Source: Candidatus Poribacteria bacterium
GTDB lineage: Bacteria > Poribacteria > WGA-4E > WGA-3G
Length of the DNA stretch: 12,859 nt
Assembly (NCBI GenBank): GCA_028818995.1
Contig: JAPPMR010000455.1
Location: forward strand, 1-12,859
Reading direction: 5' to 3'
Shown: in pieces, positions 1-7,100 of the stretch
Numbering within the stretch: the stretch's first letter is position 1
Layout of the letters: each line of letters starts with the position of its first letter
The notes under the pieces: model-generated
Told to the model about the DNA's origin: nothing
Seen by the model: only the letters and a program-made list of their open reading frames with translations
Database searches by the model: none
Translations under genes and position numbers: made by a program

Positions 1-2
1 GT

Positions 3-1475
3 GCTAACAGTGATCGTGACCAAACTTACGCACTTCCTCGGACACAAGAATCTGGACAGGAACGCGATCCGTGGGATGTAGAGCATTACGCACTCGTTGA
101 AGACGATGATGATGACGATGATTGGCCTGATGATGATGACTTTGATGGAGTTCTTCCACGTGCTGATGACCGAGATCAGAACGGGATTTTAGATTTCCAA
201 GAAGATTTTCTCATCTTTGAGGCTGATCCACCGATCTTTACTGACTTAATTGACTTGAATAACAATGGCACCATCGATTCGCTGGAAGATGATTTTGAAC
301 CACAATACGAATACGGTATTGATCGTGATGGCTATCATCTCAAAGCAGAATACGACTTACTTGATAATCTTTCGCTTCAAGTCGGATGGTTAAACGAAAG
401 TGAAATCTCAAGTCGGCGAAAAAATGATTCCAAATATCTTCACCTAACTTACCAACGTGATATTCCTGATTTTGGAATTATTCTCTTCCAAAACCGATTT
501 GTCCGAGTACGAGACGATATCCCCGACTATACTATTACCCTTCGTGTTGGGGAATTAGAACCTGAGCAAATTACTGACGAACTTGATTTTTATAACGCTC
601 GCGTAAATACGACAACACTTCAGTTCACCTACACTGCTGTTCCTAACCTCACACTGGAAGCTAAACTCCTTGTTGTTCTGCAGAAACAATATGAACAGGA
701 TGAAGAGGATGCGGTCTTCTTAGATGTTGAGTTTGACGAGGCAGCAGATTTGTTTGAACCGGATGAGCGTGTTGATTTTCTGGTCCCTGATGAACAAGTT
801 CGTATTAGTGGGGAAAAACGTGAATTTCCATTCTATCCTGACCACGGCATTAATGCACTTGACGCAGCAGATACAGGTTTGATCTATGATGCCGAAAACT
901 GGAAGACACGGCGTTACCCTGAACGGAATATACGCAGCCAACAAGTTATTTTGAAGGCAAAATATGAAATCCCACTTGGAGACCTGCCTTATATTGACAG
1001 AATTGGCGAAGATTTCACGCTGACGCCTATGGTTAAGTATATCTGGGACCGAGCTTTTGATAGAAGTGCTGAAGAAATTGGCGACGCGTTGAACTCACGG
1101 TTCTACGTTCCTACTGATAATGAACCCGTGGAATACTTACGGTTCAATCGTCGAAGTCGTGAAGATGTTCTCGGTGTCCGTCTTGATTACCAGTTCACAC
1201 CAAGCATGAACATTCTTGGTGGGTTCCAATATAGGAAGTTTACGAACCGAGATAAAAACTTCAGAAACTATTTGGCTATTTTCCCAGCAGATGAAGCGGT
1301 TCCAATTCTTTACCGGCCAGATTTGCGAACCAGAATTTTTGAAATCCAAGCCATTAACCAAGGTAACTGGGCTGGATTCAATATCGTCATTCTCGCGGGT
1401 TACCGCAGAACGACTATCTTGCTCCAACACACAACAAGTAACACTACGTTTGTTAGAGCAATGATGGGGTTCTAA
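3..1475 (+). CDS. EF-hand outer-membrane beta-barrel-like protein (5'-truncated)
   Basis: The reading frame is open from the left edge, so the true start lies outside the window; the TTG at 255 is only an internal codon. The visible 490 residues begin with a very acidic stretch (seven Asp in a row near base 110). Two perfect 12-residue EF-hand loops follow: DRDQNGILDFQE (168-203) and DLNNNGTIDSLE (252-287), 28 residues apart, each with Asp/Asn at loop positions 1, 3, 5, Gly at 6, Asp at 9 and Glu at 12. The rest alternates polar and hydrophobic residues in strand-like blocks rich in Tyr, Phe and Arg, and the protein ends in Phe (RAMMGF), as outer-membrane barrels recognised by BamA usually do. 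I infer a calcium-binding outer-membrane protein. No specific family or substrate is recognised. The acidic and EF-hand part probably lies outside the membrane. Confidence 0.7.
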   Translation, partial: ANSDRDQTYALPRTQESGQERDPWDVEHYALVEDDDDDDDWPDDDDFDGVLPRADDRDQNGILDFQEDFLIFEADPPIFTDLIDLNNNGTIDSLEDDFEPQYEYGIDRDGYHLKAEYDLLDNLSLQVGWLNESEISSRRKNDSKYLHLTYQRDIPDFGIILFQNRFVRVRDDIPDYTITLRVGELEPEQITDELDFYNARVNTTTLQFTYTAVPNLTLEAKLLVVLQKQYEQDEEDAVFLDVEFDEAADLFEPDERVDFLVPDEQVRISGEKREFPFYPDHGINALDAADTGLIYDAENWKTRRYPERNIRSQQVILKAKYEIPLGDLPYIDRIGEDFTLTPMVKYIWDRAFDRSAEEIGDALNSRFYVPTDNEPVEYLRFNRRSREDVLGVRLDYQFTPSMNILGGFQYRKFTNRDKNFRNYLAIFPADEAVPILYRPDLRTRIFEIQAINQGNWAGFNIVILAGYRRTTILLQHTTSNTTFVRAMMGF

Positions 1476-1485
1476 ATTCGTTAGA

Positions 1486-1524
1486 GGGTTTACTGGACGC
1501 GACCACTTCGTGTTCAGTAAACCT
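1486..1524 (+). terminator. Hairpin terminator after the barrel protein gene
   Basis: Bases 1486-1500 pair with 1510-1524 (15 pairs, three of them G-U; nine consecutive Watson-Crick pairs in the core) around a 9-nt loop. The stem starts 10 nt after the stop codon. A run of five T lies at 1538-1542, a little further from the stem than in a classical intrinsic terminator, so the termination role is inferred. It separates the barrel gene from the Exb operon. Confidence 0.65.
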
Positions 1525-1553
1525 CCTATGGAATTACTTTTTAATATCTTTGA

Positions 1554-1568
1554 TGTTGATTGTCAACA
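1554..1568. promoter_or_regulatory. Dyad TGTTGA-ttg-TCAACA, possible operator
   Basis: A perfect inverted repeat of 6-bp arms with a 3-bp centre lies in the intergenic region about 85 bp upstream of the likely Exb operon promoter. A transcription-factor site is one reading; no regulator family is identified, and short dyads also occur by chance. Confidence 0.25.
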
Positions 1569-1650
1569 AAAGCGTAACTTCTTAGGCACTCAGGTGTTTA
1601 TAATTCTGAAATAGTTGATAGACCTTAGCAGCACGTTTGAGCACGTGCCC

Positions 1651-1680
1651 TTTACATATTAGATTATACTTCTATAGAAT
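1651..1680 (+). promoter_or_regulatory. Candidate sigma70 promoter of the Exb operon
   Basis: TTTACA (1651-1656; five of six consensus bases) and TAGAAT (1675-1680; five of six) are separated by 18 bp. Transcription would start near 1687, giving a leader of about 43 nt. The palindrome GCACGTGC (1641-1648) lies just upstream of the -35 box. Confidence 0.5.
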
Positions 1681-1693
1681 ATAGAAAATTTAC

Positions 1694-1706
1694 TGCCGAA
1701 TCGGCA
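1694..1706 (+). promoter_or_regulatory. Dyad TGCCGA-a-TCGGCA in the Exb leader
   Basis: A perfect 6+6 bp dyad with a 1-bp centre lies between the predicted transcription start and the ribosome-binding site AAAGGAG (1712-1718). The single-base centre makes it a poor RNA hairpin but a good DNA operator, so binding by a dimeric repressor near the start site is the more likely reading. This is inference only. Confidence 0.35.
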
Positions 1707-1729
1707 TTACCAAAGGAGAACCAGGACGA

Positions 1730-2785
1730 ATGATTCGTTTAAGTTTAATTTTAATGTTAGTTGCCTGCATGTTTATGTCTGTTGGCATTGTTATGGCACA
1801 AGATGAAGAAGCAGCAGATACCCCAAGCGCAGATGCTGCCGATACTCAAGGAGCAGAAGTCGTAGAAGGTGGGGCAACAATTAGAGGTGAAGTTGTTGAT
1901 ACGACAACAGACCAGAATCCGATTGAAGGAGTAGCTGTTAAAATCGTCAACACTTCAACTGGTCAAGAGGATATAGTTGAAACAAATAGTGACGGTATCT
2001 ATGAAAAAACAGGTCTTCCTGCTGGTCGTTACACGATGAGTTATGCTAAAGAGGGTTATGGCCCTCGAGTTGGCAAATCTAAAGTGGTTGCTGCTGGAGG
2101 TGAAATATCTGAGCGAATTAAAATGAGAGAAAAAGACACTATTGTCTCTTTTTTCAAGAAATTTGGGTTCGTTTTCTATCCATTAGCGATCTGTTCTATT
2201 GTAGCACTAACCTTCATTATTGAACGACTTTTCACGTTTGTACGAAGTCGTTCACGCATCGGCACAGAACAGTTTATAGCAAGCATTGCGGATTCATTGC
2301 GGAAAGAAAATATTATGGAAGCTGTTTCGACTTGTGAAGAAGCAGGCGGTCCCCTTGCTAATGTGCTAAAAGCTGGACTCCTCAGATATAGCCAAGCTCA
2401 GATTGAGGAACGAGATATTACCAAAGAGGAAATCCAAGAAGCGATTGAAGAAGCAAGCCTTCTTGAAATACCTGAATTAGAAAGAAACCTGCCTGTACTT
2501 GGTACAGTCGCTGTGGTTTCACCGTTGTTCGGTCTGCTTGGAACTGTTACTGGTATGATTACCGCGTTTACCACTATCGCCCTTGAAGGTACCGGTGACC
2601 CGCAACAACTCGCGGGTGGTATCTCACAGGCACTTCTCACGACTGCTGGTGGCTTAACAATTGCTATCCCTTGTCTGATTTTCTTCCAACTCTTTGATAG
2701 TTGGGTCAATAGACATATGGTTGAAATCTCTCAGGTTTCTACAGAAATTGTTAATCAGTTGATTGTAGGTGAAGCAAACGCTTAA
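1730..2785 (+). CDS. ExbB/TolQ-family proton channel with N-terminal carboxypeptidase-regulatory-like domain
   Basis: Inner-membrane subunit of an ExbB-ExbD type motor that uses the proton gradient to drive outer-membrane transport or envelope work. Order of parts (351 residues): signal peptide 1-23 (hydrophobic, cleavage likely after VMA); acidic Ala/Asp linker 24-47; a beta-sandwich domain of the carboxypeptidase-regulatory/CNA-B-like type at about 48-132 (TIRGEVVD start, SDGIYEKTGLPAGRYT core); then the channel with membrane helices near 146-168, 255-280 and 300-322. The conserved MotA/TolQ/ExbB block is seen as LPVLGTVAVVSPLFGLLGTV and ISQALLTTAGGLTIAIP. LVAC at 10-13 resembles a lipobox, but hydrophobic sequence continues beyond it. 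Classic ExbB lacks the periplasmic domain, which makes this a fusion. Start: ATG 1730, preceded by AAAGGAG. First gene of an operon with two exbD genes. Confidence 0.93.
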   Translation: MIRLSLILMLVACMFMSVGIVMAQDEEAADTPSADAADTQGAEVVEGGATIRGEVVDTTTDQNPIEGVAVKIVNTSTGQEDIVETNSDGIYEKTGLPAGRYTMSYAKEGYGPRVGKSKVVAAGGEISERIKMREKDTIVSFFKKFGFVFYPLAICSIVALTFIIERLFTFVRSRSRIGTEQFIASIADSLRKENIMEAVSTCEEAGGPLANVLKAGLLRYSQAQIEERDITKEEIQEAIEEASLLEIPELERNLPVLGTVAVVSPLFGLLGTVTGMITAFTTIALEGTGDPQQLAGGISQALLTTAGGLTIAIPCLIFFQLFDSWVNRHMVEISQVSTEIVNQLIVGEANA

Positions 2786-2794
2786 GCATGGACC

Positions 2795-2818
2795 GGGCGG
2801 GTATGTTTCTACTCGCCC
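2795..2818 (+). promoter_or_regulatory. Intercistronic hairpin between exbB and first exbD
   Basis: GGGCGGGTA (2795-2803) pairs with TACTCGCCC (2810-2818), nine pairs including one G-U, around a 6-nt loop, in the 63-nt gap between the two genes. It is followed only by TTGTTC, so it is at best a partial terminator. It may tune the ratio of ExbB to ExbD or protect the mRNA end. Confidence 0.5.
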
Positions 2819-2848
2819 TTGTTCTACATACATAAATGGAGAATCGAA

Positions 2849-3298
2849 ATGCAACAACTTGGTGAAGCCAAATTGAGTCTGATGGCAACGCGAATACGGG
2901 AACGTAAACCGCCAACTCTCAGTATGGCACCTATGATTGATTGTGTGTTCCTGCTTCTGATTTTCTTCATGGTGTCAACAACTTTTACCCCAATGCCGGG
3001 AATCCGAGTGCAACTTCCACCTCCCGGTGAACCTTCAAAAGATAAACCGAAGGGACTCGTTATCAAAATTGATAATCCAACAACCAATGATAGGGACGGC
3101 ACAATGCTTTTGAATGGGGCAGTTGTACAGTTTGAGGAAATGTTTTCATTACTTCTCAATGCACCTCAAGAACAGAAAACAATGCTCATTATCCAATCAG
3201 GACGAGAAGTTCTGCATGAACAGATTGTCACAGTAATGGATACAGCAAAAGATGCGGGGATTGATAAAATTGGATTTGCGATCACCGCGCGAGAATGA
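2849..3298 (+). CDS. exbD: ExbD/TolR-family biopolymer transport protein (first copy)
   Basis: Single-helix partner of the ExbB-type channel. The 149-residue protein has a short basic cytoplasmic N-terminus, one membrane helix at about 28-46 containing the family motif PMIDCVFLLLIFFMVS, and a periplasmic domain starting with a Pro-rich link (LPPPGEP). Asp31 inside the helix start corresponds to the proton-carrying Asp of ExbD/TolR. I chose ATG 2849 because GGAG (2838-2841) sits 7 nt before it; a TTG at 2819 is in frame but overlaps the intercistronic hairpin and has no such site. Length is close to the usual 140-150. The periplasmic part (LVIKIDN, LNGAVVQFEEM, IIQSGREVLHEQIVTVMD) matches the ExbD/TolR fold. 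Whether it is ExbD or TolR in function cannot be told without TonB, TolA or TolB. Confidence 0.94.
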   Translation: MQQLGEAKLSLMATRIRERKPPTLSMAPMIDCVFLLLIFFMVSTTFTPMPGIRVQLPPPGEPSKDKPKGLVIKIDNPTTNDRDGTMLLNGAVVQFEEMFSLLLNAPQEQKTMLIIQSGREVLHEQIVTVMDTAKDAGIDKIGFAITARE

Positions 3299-3328
3299 CG
3301 CGCGTAATCATATTGCGGTCTTACCGCA
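3287..3328 (+). promoter_or_regulatory. Two small hairpins between the exbD genes
   Basis: GCGCG (3287-3291) pairs with CGCGC (3299-3303), wrapping the stop codon of the first exbD. TGCGGT (3314-3319) pairs with ACCGCA (3323-3328) round a 3-nt loop. They lie ahead of the ribosome-binding site of the second exbD (AAGGAG, 3337-3342). No T-run follows, so they are not terminators. A role in mRNA stability or translational coupling is possible. Confidence 0.4.
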
Positions 3329-3349
3329 CCAACAAAAAGGAGAATACTC

Positions 3350-3772
3350 ATGGCTCTCCAAATGAGTCGTAGACGGAATACTTCAAGTGACGACGATATC
3401 CCGATGGCACCTATGATTGATTGTGTATTTCTGTTACTCATTTTTTTCATGGTTTCTGCCATCATGCGGGTTCCGCCGCCTTTTAGTGTTACGTTACCGG
3501 ATTCCTCAACCGAAAACGAATTTCCGAGGAAGAAATATAACTTGTTTATCAGCAGCGACGGTCGAATTGCTATTGATGATCGAGAAATGCAAACTTTGGA
3601 AGAGGTGGGGTTCTTTATAGCATCCCATGAACACCAAATTAGCACCTTGATTATTAAAGCGGATAAACGGGCGAAGCACGGACGGGTGATCGACGTAGTA
3701 GAACGAGCAAAAATGCGCTCAGCCAAAGTTGAAGGTCTTGAAGTTGCTTTTGCCGTTGCTGAGGACGATTGA
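3350..3772 (+). CDS. exbD: ExbD/TolR-family biopolymer transport protein (second copy)
   Basis: Paralogue of the preceding gene, 140 residues. It repeats the helix motif IPMAPMIDCVFLLLIFFMVS almost exactly, with the conserved Asp at residue 24, but its cytoplasmic N-terminus (RRRNTSSDDDD-like) and periplasmic domain (LPDSSTENEF, LFISSDGRIAIDD, IIKADKRAKHGRVIDVVERAK) differ clearly. The domain keeps the usual ExbD ending (VEGLEVAFAV). ATG 3350 has AAGGAG at 3337-3342, 7 nt upstream. Two unlike ExbD proteins beside one ExbB is a known arrangement in several Gram-negative phyla and suggests a mixed channel pore, since ExbD works as a dimer or oligomer. The gene ends the operon; neither tonB nor a TPR gene follows. 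Confidence 0.93.
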   Translation: MALQMSRRRNTSSDDDIPMAPMIDCVFLLLIFFMVSAIMRVPPPFSVTLPDSSTENEFPRKKYNLFISSDGRIAIDDREMQTLEEVGFFIASHEHQISTLIIKADKRAKHGRVIDVVERAKMRSAKVEGLEVAFAVAEDD

Positions 3773-3778
3773 CAAACC

Positions 3779-3855
3779 ATAGTTGAAGGGTTAAGATCGC
3801 TTGTGGGGATCTTACTTTGACGAAAGGGTCGTAGTTCTCTTTTACCTTCAATTAT
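3779..3855 (+). ncRNA. Branched fold downstream of the Exb operon
   Basis: Bases 3779-3789 pair with 3845-3855 (11 pairs, one G-U). Inside lies a second stem, TAAGATC (3792-3798) with GATCTTA (3808-3814), loop 9 nt, and a single-stranded part ending in a T-rich run. This begins 7 nt after the last exbD stop, so it is likely the 3' untranslated end of the mRNA: a decay barrier, a first terminator or a small RNA. No known RNA family is recognised. Confidence 0.3.
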
Positions 3856-3885
3856 ACTCCAGATGATCGCTGGAATTAATAATGT

Positions 3886-3919
3886 AAAGCCTCTAATTGA
3901 AATTTCAATTAGAGGCTTT
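3886..3919. terminator. Perfect 34-base palindrome, bidirectional terminator
   Basis: The two 17-base halves (3886-3902 and 3903-3919) are exact reverse complements, giving a stem of about 15 bp with a 4-nt loop in RNA. The core is GCCTCTAATTGAA, with AAA on the left and TTTT on the right, so it can act as an intrinsic terminator in both directions. It lies between the converging Exb operon (+) and gltB (-). TAATGTAAAG (3880-3889) is also repeated in inverted form at 3952-3961, linking this hairpin to the neighbouring element. Confidence 0.8.
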
Positions 3920-3930
3920 TGCTATGTTTT

Positions 3931-4081
3931 TATAGTAAAATCCATAATTACCTTTACATTAGCGAGGTTAGGAAGAAATCAACGGTATGAATGCCGTTTA
4001 GGCATTCCCCGCCTCGCCAGCGGTGATGGTGTAGGGTTTGTTGTTCATTGAAATGTGAACATATTTTCGGATTTTACTATA
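3931..4081. mobile_element. MITE-like element with TA ends
   Basis: The 13-base end TATAGTAAAATCC (3931-3943) recurs exactly in inverted form at 4069-4081, and the similarity extends to 30 bases on each side (24 of 30 identical; 3931-3960 against 4052-4081). Taking the outer TA as the duplicated target gives a 147-bp non-coding element of the kind moved in trans by IS630/Tc1-type transposases. Inside are nested stems: GCGAGG (3962-3967) with CCTCGC (4012-4017), enclosing GAATGCC (3989-3995) with GGCATTC (4001-4007). There is no transposase gene here; a small reading frame crossing the element is not convincing. Family assignment is inferred from the TA ends only. Confidence 0.6.
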
Positions 4082-4116
4082 AGTTATTGTCATGTGTTTA
4101 TGTTATGTGAACACTC

Positions 4117-4154
4117 CTGTGGTAGATGTAGTTAGGAGACCAATCCCACCACAG
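4117..4154 (-). other. Weak hairpin after gltB
   Basis: CTGTGGT (4117-4123) and ACCACAG (4148-4154) are perfect inverted 7-base arms with a 24-nt loop, 20 nt downstream of the gltB stop. There is no T-run, so termination of gltB transcripts more likely relies on the palindrome at 3886-3919. Confidence 0.25.
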
Positions 4155-4174
4155 CGTATACATAATTCCAGACT

Positions 4175-7100
4175 TTACCTTTTAGGTTTTCTCTTGCGAA
4201 CACGCCGAGTTTGTGTAGGTGGTGGAGGCGGTGGCGGTGTAACAACTTTCCAGAAAAGCGGTAAAAACGTATCCCAGTTTGCAAGAATTTTCTCTGCCCG
4301 TTGGCTTCCAGTCAACTCAAGATGCTTTTGTATCAAACCGATCAACATATCCTCGTCTACTTTTTCGGTAATACGTGTTAACGTAATAAGTTGTCGGTTG
4401 ATTTTCTCCCCAAACTGCTGGTTTTCGTCCAGCACATAGGCACTTCCACCTGTCATACCTGCTCCAAAGTTTCGTCCTGTTTCTCCCAATATTACAACAG
4501 TGCCGCCCGTCATATATTCACATCCGTGGTCACCAACACCTTCTACGACAGTAGTGGCACCGCTATTCCGAACACAGAAACGTTCACCTGCTCTGCCTGC
4601 AGCGTATAAGGAACCACTTGTAGCGCCATACAACACAGTATTACCAATGATAGTATTTTCATGTGTCTCAAAGCGAGCATCAGGTGAAGGTTTGACAACC
4701 AGTTCACCACCTGCCATACCTTTTCCAACATAATCATTTGCTTCACCAGTTAGGATAAACTGGATGCCACTGATACAGAACGCCCCAAAACTTTGTCCTG
4801 CACTTCCTGTGAAGTAGCATCGGATAGTCTCTTTAGGCAACGGTGTATCACCATATCGAAATGCGATTTCACCGGATAACTTAGCACCGACTGTTCGGTG
4901 CGTATTACGTATCGGATATGACAGCTGAATCGGGTCTTTGTTTGCGATGGCTGTTTCAGCATCCTGCAGAATTTGGTCGTCCAGAGGTGTATCAACACGG
5001 TCATTCCGTTCTTGTAAATGATAACGCGGACTTTTCCCTATTGGATCAGCGGATGAGAGTATCTCAGTCAAGTCAAGTGTTGCTGCCTTTGGATAATCAA
5101 TTAAGTCCGCGAGTTCCAACAACTCCGGGCGACCGATAATATCATTTAAACAGCGATGCCCCAGATTCGCAAGGATCGCTCGCACCTCATTTGCTACACC
5201 GAGCATAAAGTTAACAACCATTTCAGGTGTCCCAGGATATTTCGCCCGAAGTGCGGGGTCTTGAGTCGCAACACCGACAGGACAAGTATTCAAGTGGCAC
5301 TGACGTGCCATCACACATCCTGTCGCAACCATCGCAGTTGTGCCAAAACCGTATTCTTCTGCTCCTAACATAGCCGCAATAACGATATCGCGTCCTGACC
5401 GCATGCCGCCATCAACCCGTAATACTACGCGATCGCGTAGTTCGTTTTCAACGAGTCGGTGTTGTGTTTCCGCAAGTCCAAGTTCCCACGGCGTTCCAGC
5501 GTTTTTGATGGAGCTAAGTGGAGATGCACCGGTACCACCCTCATGTCCACTTATTTGGATTACGTCTGCGTATCCTTTTGCAACGCCTGACGCGATAGTA
5601 CCAATCAAAAACTCTGATACCAACTTTACAGCGACTTTTGCACGGGGGTTCACCTGTTTTAGATCGTAAATTAACTGGGCAAGGTCTTCAATCGAATAGA
5701 TGTCGTGATGTGGTGGCGGTGAAATTAAGGGGACTCCTGGTATGGAGTGACGAATTTTCGCAATTTCCAATGTCACTTTATGTCCGGGAATTTGTCCGCC
5801 TTCCCCAGGCTTTGAACCCTGCGCCATCTTGATTTCTAATTCCCGTGCGGAAGCAAGATACTGCGGTGTTACGCCGAAACGCCCAGATGCAACCTGTTTG
5901 AGAGCACTTGATGCGAGGTCACCGTTCGGTTGTCTTTCAAAGCGCCCGCTATCTTCACCGCCTTCACCGCTCCCCGATTTGGCACCGAGGCGGTTCATCG
6001 CAATCGCTAACGTTTCATGTGTTTCACGACTCAACGCGCCAAAAGACATGCTCCCTGTGGTAAAGCGGCGAACGATATCCTCTGCAGGTTCTACTTCTTC
6101 AATGGAAATAGGGTTACTCGGCTTGAAAGCGAGTAAATCGCGTAAACTGGAAGGTTCACCCTCCTCAACTGCTTCTGCGTATTCGGTATAATCTTCAACT
6201 TCACCGCTTTTGACAAACTTATGCAGTGCCTTAAATACAGTCGGATTAAAGGCGTGAAATTCACCATTTCTGCGAAATCTGAAATAGCCTGCTTCTTGTA
6301 AGGACTTTCTTTCGTCAGTCGCGCCAAAAGCTTTTGTGTGAAAATGGAGAGTTTCTGCGGCGATGTGTTCAAAACCGATACCGCTTAACCTCGATGGTGT
6401 GCCAGTAAAACAGTGATCAATAACCGATGCATTAATACCGATAGCCTCAAAAATCTGTGCGCCTCGGTAGCTTGACACTGTAGATATACCCATCTTTGCC
6501 ATAATCTTCAAAATGCCTTTTTCAACTGCTTCCTTATAGTTCGTAATTGCTTGTTCTGTTGAGAGTTCCTCAAATTCATCGTTCTCAGCAAGTTGAACAA
6601 TCGTGGAAAAGGCGAGGTAAGGATTGATAGCATCAGCCCCATATCCGAGTAGCACAGCGTAATGATGTTCTTCACGCGGATCGCCTGCTTCAACGATCAA
6701 ACTGACTTGTCTACGTTTGCCCTCGCGGATCAAATAGTGATGCACAGCACCTACCGCAAGTAGCATTGGGATAGGTGCTAATTCAGCATTGACATCCTTA
6801 TCACTCAAAATCAGAAGCGTATTTCCAGAATTCACCGCATCTAACACGTTTTCACACAACGTATCAAGAGCATTTTCCAAACCCTGCGTCCCAGAAGCGA
6901 CTGGAAAACAGACAGATATCGCGGTATGTTTGAACTCAGGCAAGTTTTGTGCTTTCAAAGCTTCCAATTCTTCATTTGTCAATATGGGTGAAGTGAGTCG
7001 AATTACGCGGGCATGCTTTTCGGTTTCTGTCAGCAGACTGTGCCGTTTCCCCAGATATGTTGTTAGGGACATTACCAACCGCTCTCTGAGTGAATCAATG

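Noticed and set aside
255..257. TTG as the start of the barrel protein
   Set aside because: The frame is open to the left edge and the codon lies inside an EF-hand loop, so it is internal.
1730..1768. Lipoprotein signal (LVAC) in the ExbB fusion
   Set aside because: The hydrophobic stretch continues past the Cys to a better signal-peptidase I site (VMA-Q), and the n-h region before the Cys is very short.
3863..4051. 62-codon reading frame across the palindrome and MITE
   Set aside because: It is made up mostly of inverted-repeat sequence; no coding signal.
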